Below, in pieces: positions 11,016 through 13,205 of a DNA stretch of 13,205 nt. Below the pieces are notes generated by a model. That model was not told the DNA's origin, made no database searches, and worked only from the letters and a program-made list of their open reading frames with translations. Source of the stretch: Methylococcaceae bacterium UBA4132 (GTDB lineage: Bacteria > Pseudomonadota > Gammaproteobacteria > Methylococcales > Methylomonadaceae); contig DFWO01000005.1 in assembly GCA_002380945.1 (NCBI GenBank), positions 2,559-15,763 on the forward strand, written 5' to 3'. Position 1 is the first letter of the stretch. Every line of letters starts with the position of its first letter. The translations under genes were made by a program, and so were the position numbers.

Positions 11016-13205
11016 ATGACCAAGAAACAAAACGATAGTTGTCCACAGAATCGGCAACTTCGAGGGCAAGCCAAGGAGAAGCTTGCTAGCACCCTGCACA
11101 CTGACAAAAATTATCCTTCGCCACATCCCGATAAAAGCCTGCATGAACTGCAAGTACATCAAATTGAACTGGAAATGCAGAATGAAGAGTTGCAGCGCGT
11201 ACAACAGGCTTTAGAAGAATCGCGTGATCGTTATATTGACTTGTACGAGTTCGCGCCTATCGGTTATCTCACACTGACTGTTGAAGGCATGATTGCCGAC
11301 ATCAATTTGACAGGGGCTAGACTGTTAGGTGTGGAACGCGTGAAACTGATTAATCGCCGATTTGCCCACTATGTTGCATCCGAAGACTGCACTCGCTGGC
11401 ATCATCATTTTTTACATATTAAGCAACAAGGCGACAAACAAGCAATTGAACTAAACCTGCGCCGCGCCGATGGCACTACCTTTCAAGCCTACCTTGATTG
11501 CCTGACGACGACCGTGGCTACTAAACAGCCAACACTGCGCATCACGCTTACCGATATTACTAACATGAAGTTAGCCGAACAACAGCTACGCATTGCTGCT
11601 ACTGTCTTTGAATCGCAAGAAGGTATGTTTATCACAGATAAAAATGGCGTAATTCTTCGTGTGAACAGTGCGTTCACTCGCATCACAGGTTACAGTTACG
11701 ATGAAGTGATTGGCAAAACCCCCCGCCTATTGCAATCAGATCGCCACGATAGTGATTTTTATCACACCTTGTGGGACAGTATTCAGCGCGTGGGGACATG
11801 GAAAGGCGAAATTTGGAATCGACGTAAAAACGCTGAAATTTATCCAGCCCATCTCATCATCACCGCCGTAAAAGACCAAGACGGTGTTATTAGCCATTAT
11901 GTCGCTACTTTTGATGATATTACCTTAAGCAAATTGGCTGCTGATAAAATTGAGCATCTCGCGTTCTATGATCCCCTAACCGATTTGCCTAATCGGCGAC
12001 AGTTATTGAATCGACTACAGCAAGCACTGGCATCCAGTACCCGTCGTAACAAAATGGGCGCAATTTTGTTTATTGATCTGGATAAATTTAAGACACTAAA
12101 CGATACGCTAGGGCATTATCGTGGTGATTTACTGCTACAACAAGTCGCACAGCGTCTTATCGACTGCACGCGCGGTAATGATACCGTGGCGCGATTAGGC
12201 GGTGATGAATTTGTAGTGATGCTGGAAGAATTGAGTGAAGATGTCGAAATTGCCGCTACCGAAGCCAGAAAAGTGGGTTTAAAAATTCTTAGCACATTGA
12301 ATCAGCCCTACTCATTGGATGAGCGCGAATACCATAGCTCCTCCAGTATCGGCGTAGTGTTGTTTCATGGTCGTCAAAATTCAGTCGAAGAATTACTCAA
12401 ATGGGCAGACATCGCCATGTATCAGGCAAAGGCGGCTGGACGCAATGCCCTACGTTTCTTTGATCCAGAAATGCAAGCCGCCGTCACTGCACGCGCCATA
12501 CTAGAAGCACAATTACATCAAGCCTTATTGGAACAACAGTTCACAAGCTATTTTCAGCCACAAGTGAATCATCTCGGTATCATCATCGGTGCCGAACAAT
12601 TAATTCGTTGGCAACATCCGAAACGCGGCTTAGTATTACCAGCGGAATTTATTGATCTAGCCAAAGAAGTGGGACTCATTGTGCCGATGGGTGACTGGGT
12701 ATTAACAACCGCTTGCATTCAACTCAAAAAATGGCAAACTCAGCCACTCACGCGCCAGTTACAACTTGCCGTTAATATCAGCGCACAGCAATTTTACCAA
12801 CCCGATTTTGTCCGACAAGTGGTTAGCCTGATACAAAAGACTGCTATTGATGCTAGCAAACTCAAACTTGAATTAACCGAAAGTGTCGTGCTGAGTGATA
12901 TTAACGACTCCATTTTCAAAATGAACGCACTCAAGGAGTTCGGTTTACTCTTCTCTATGGATGATTTTGGCACGGGCTACTCCTCTCTGACCTACCTGAC
13001 ACAATTACCCTTTGATCAGCTTAAAATCGACCAATCTTTTGTGCGTAATATCGGTGTGAAACTCACAGATGCGATGATTATTCAAACCATTATTGGTATA
13101 GCCAACAATTTAGGCATAGAAGTCATTGCGGAGGGTGTGGAAACCGAAATACAACGTGCTTTTCTGCAACAACACCATTGCCTGCTATACCAAGGCTATT
13201 TATTT
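11016..13205 (+). CDS. PAS-PAS-GGDEF-EAL cyclic-di-GMP enzyme (3' end beyond window)
   Basis: The frame is open for 730 codons to the window edge; the EAL domain is almost complete. After a Gln/Lys-rich start comes the leader LHELQVHQIELEMQNEEL, then PAS domains at about 71-185 and 195-310. The GGDEF domain (about 315-475) begins AFYDPLTDLPNRR and has an intact GGDEF at 395-399 with the inhibitory I-site RGND exactly five residues before it, so diguanylate cyclase activity and product inhibition are expected. In the EAL domain (from about 490) the signature reads E527-Q-L instead of E-A-L, but NIS, ELTES, DDFGTGYSSL (649-658), K670 in LKID, and AEGVET are all present, so phosphodiesterase activity is also plausible. 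The start at 11016 is fixed by an in-frame TGA at 11004; a weak GAAGA precedes it. No membrane segment, so it is cytosolic. Confidence 0.92.
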   Translation, partial: MTKKQNDSCPQNRQLRGQAKEKLASTLHTDKNYPSPHPDKSLHELQVHQIELEMQNEELQRVQQALEESRDRYIDLYEFAPIGYLTLTVEGMIADINLTGARLLGVERVKLINRRFAHYVASEDCTRWHHHFLHIKQQGDKQAIELNLRRADGTTFQAYLDCLTTTVATKQPTLRITLTDITNMKLAEQQLRIAATVFESQEGMFITDKNGVILRVNSAFTRITGYSYDEVIGKTPRLLQSDRHDSDFYHTLWDSIQRVGTWKGEIWNRRKNAEIYPAHLIITAVKDQDGVISHYVATFDDITLSKLAADKIEHLAFYDPLTDLPNRRQLLNRLQQALASSTRRNKMGAILFIDLDKFKTLNDTLGHYRGDLLLQQVAQRLIDCTRGNDTVARLGGDEFVVMLEELSEDVEIAATEARKVGLKILSTLNQPYSLDEREYHSSSSIGVVLFHGRQNSVEELLKWADIAMYQAKAAGRNALRFFDPEMQAAVTARAILEAQLHQALLEQQFTSYFQPQVNHLGIIIGAEQLIRWQHPKRGLVLPAEFIDLAKEVGLIVPMGDWVLTTACIQLKKWQTQPLTRQLQLAVNISAQQFYQPDFVRQVVSLIQKTAIDASKLKLELTESVVLSDINDSIFKMNALKEFGLLFSMDDFGTGYSSLTYLTQLPFDQLKIDQSFVRNIGVKLTDAMIIQTIIGIANNLGIEVIAEGVETEIQRAFLQQHHCLLYQGYLF

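Overview
The window reads as chromosomal DNA of a moderately AT-leaning gammaproteobacterium. MutS is very close to the enterobacterial form in length and motifs. A stand-alone PncC sits beside it, as is common in Gammaproteobacteria, and the small acidic protein at 3457-3681 resembles the PA3496 family. The abundance of PAS/GGDEF/EAL/CheBR sensors suggests a free-living environmental species, perhaps a sulfur-oxidiser or methanotroph relative. That placement is an inference from gene content only.

Layout. (1) Positions 1-134 hold the N-terminus of an exported protein, leftward. (2) 359-2914 is mutS (leftward), head to head with pncC (2939-3415, rightward) across only 24 bp. The small acidic gene (3457-3681, leftward) converges on pncC. 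(3) 3955-8674 is a two-gene sensory operon. The first gene fuses CheB methylesterase, CheR methyltransferase, a Glu-rich coiled coil and PAS domains. The second overlaps it by 8 bp and encodes three PAS domains with a LuxR-type DNA-binding C-terminus. (4) 8675-9051 is a densely structured non-coding stretch. It has a palindrome, three CCATTCT elements spaced by about two helical turns, a candidate structured RNA ending in a hairpin plus T tract, and a possible SD-masking U-tract just before the heat-shock gene. (5) 9052-10923 is a likely operon of small heat-shock protein, DUF1614-type membrane protein and a conserved CxxC membrane-associated protein of unknown function. (6) 11016 to the window end is a PAS-PAS-GGDEF-EAL protein, cut by the window edge.

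How they may work together. The second sensory gene and the terminal GGDEF-EAL gene share a closely similar N-terminal leader plus PAS domain and a similar later PAS domain, but carry different outputs (DNA binding versus cyclic-di-GMP turnover). The window therefore looks like a signalling island in which one sensory module has been duplicated and given new effectors, with a stress operon between the copies. The CheB-CheR fusion has no receiver, kinase or chemoreceptor nearby. No mobile element, CRISPR array, tRNA or rRNA was seen.

The most interesting points for follow-up are the candidate RNA at 8828-8962 with two competing long helices, the possible RNA thermometer at the hsp20 start, and the CheBR protein whose coiled coil carries an EE pair every seven residues, reminiscent of chemoreceptor methylation helices.
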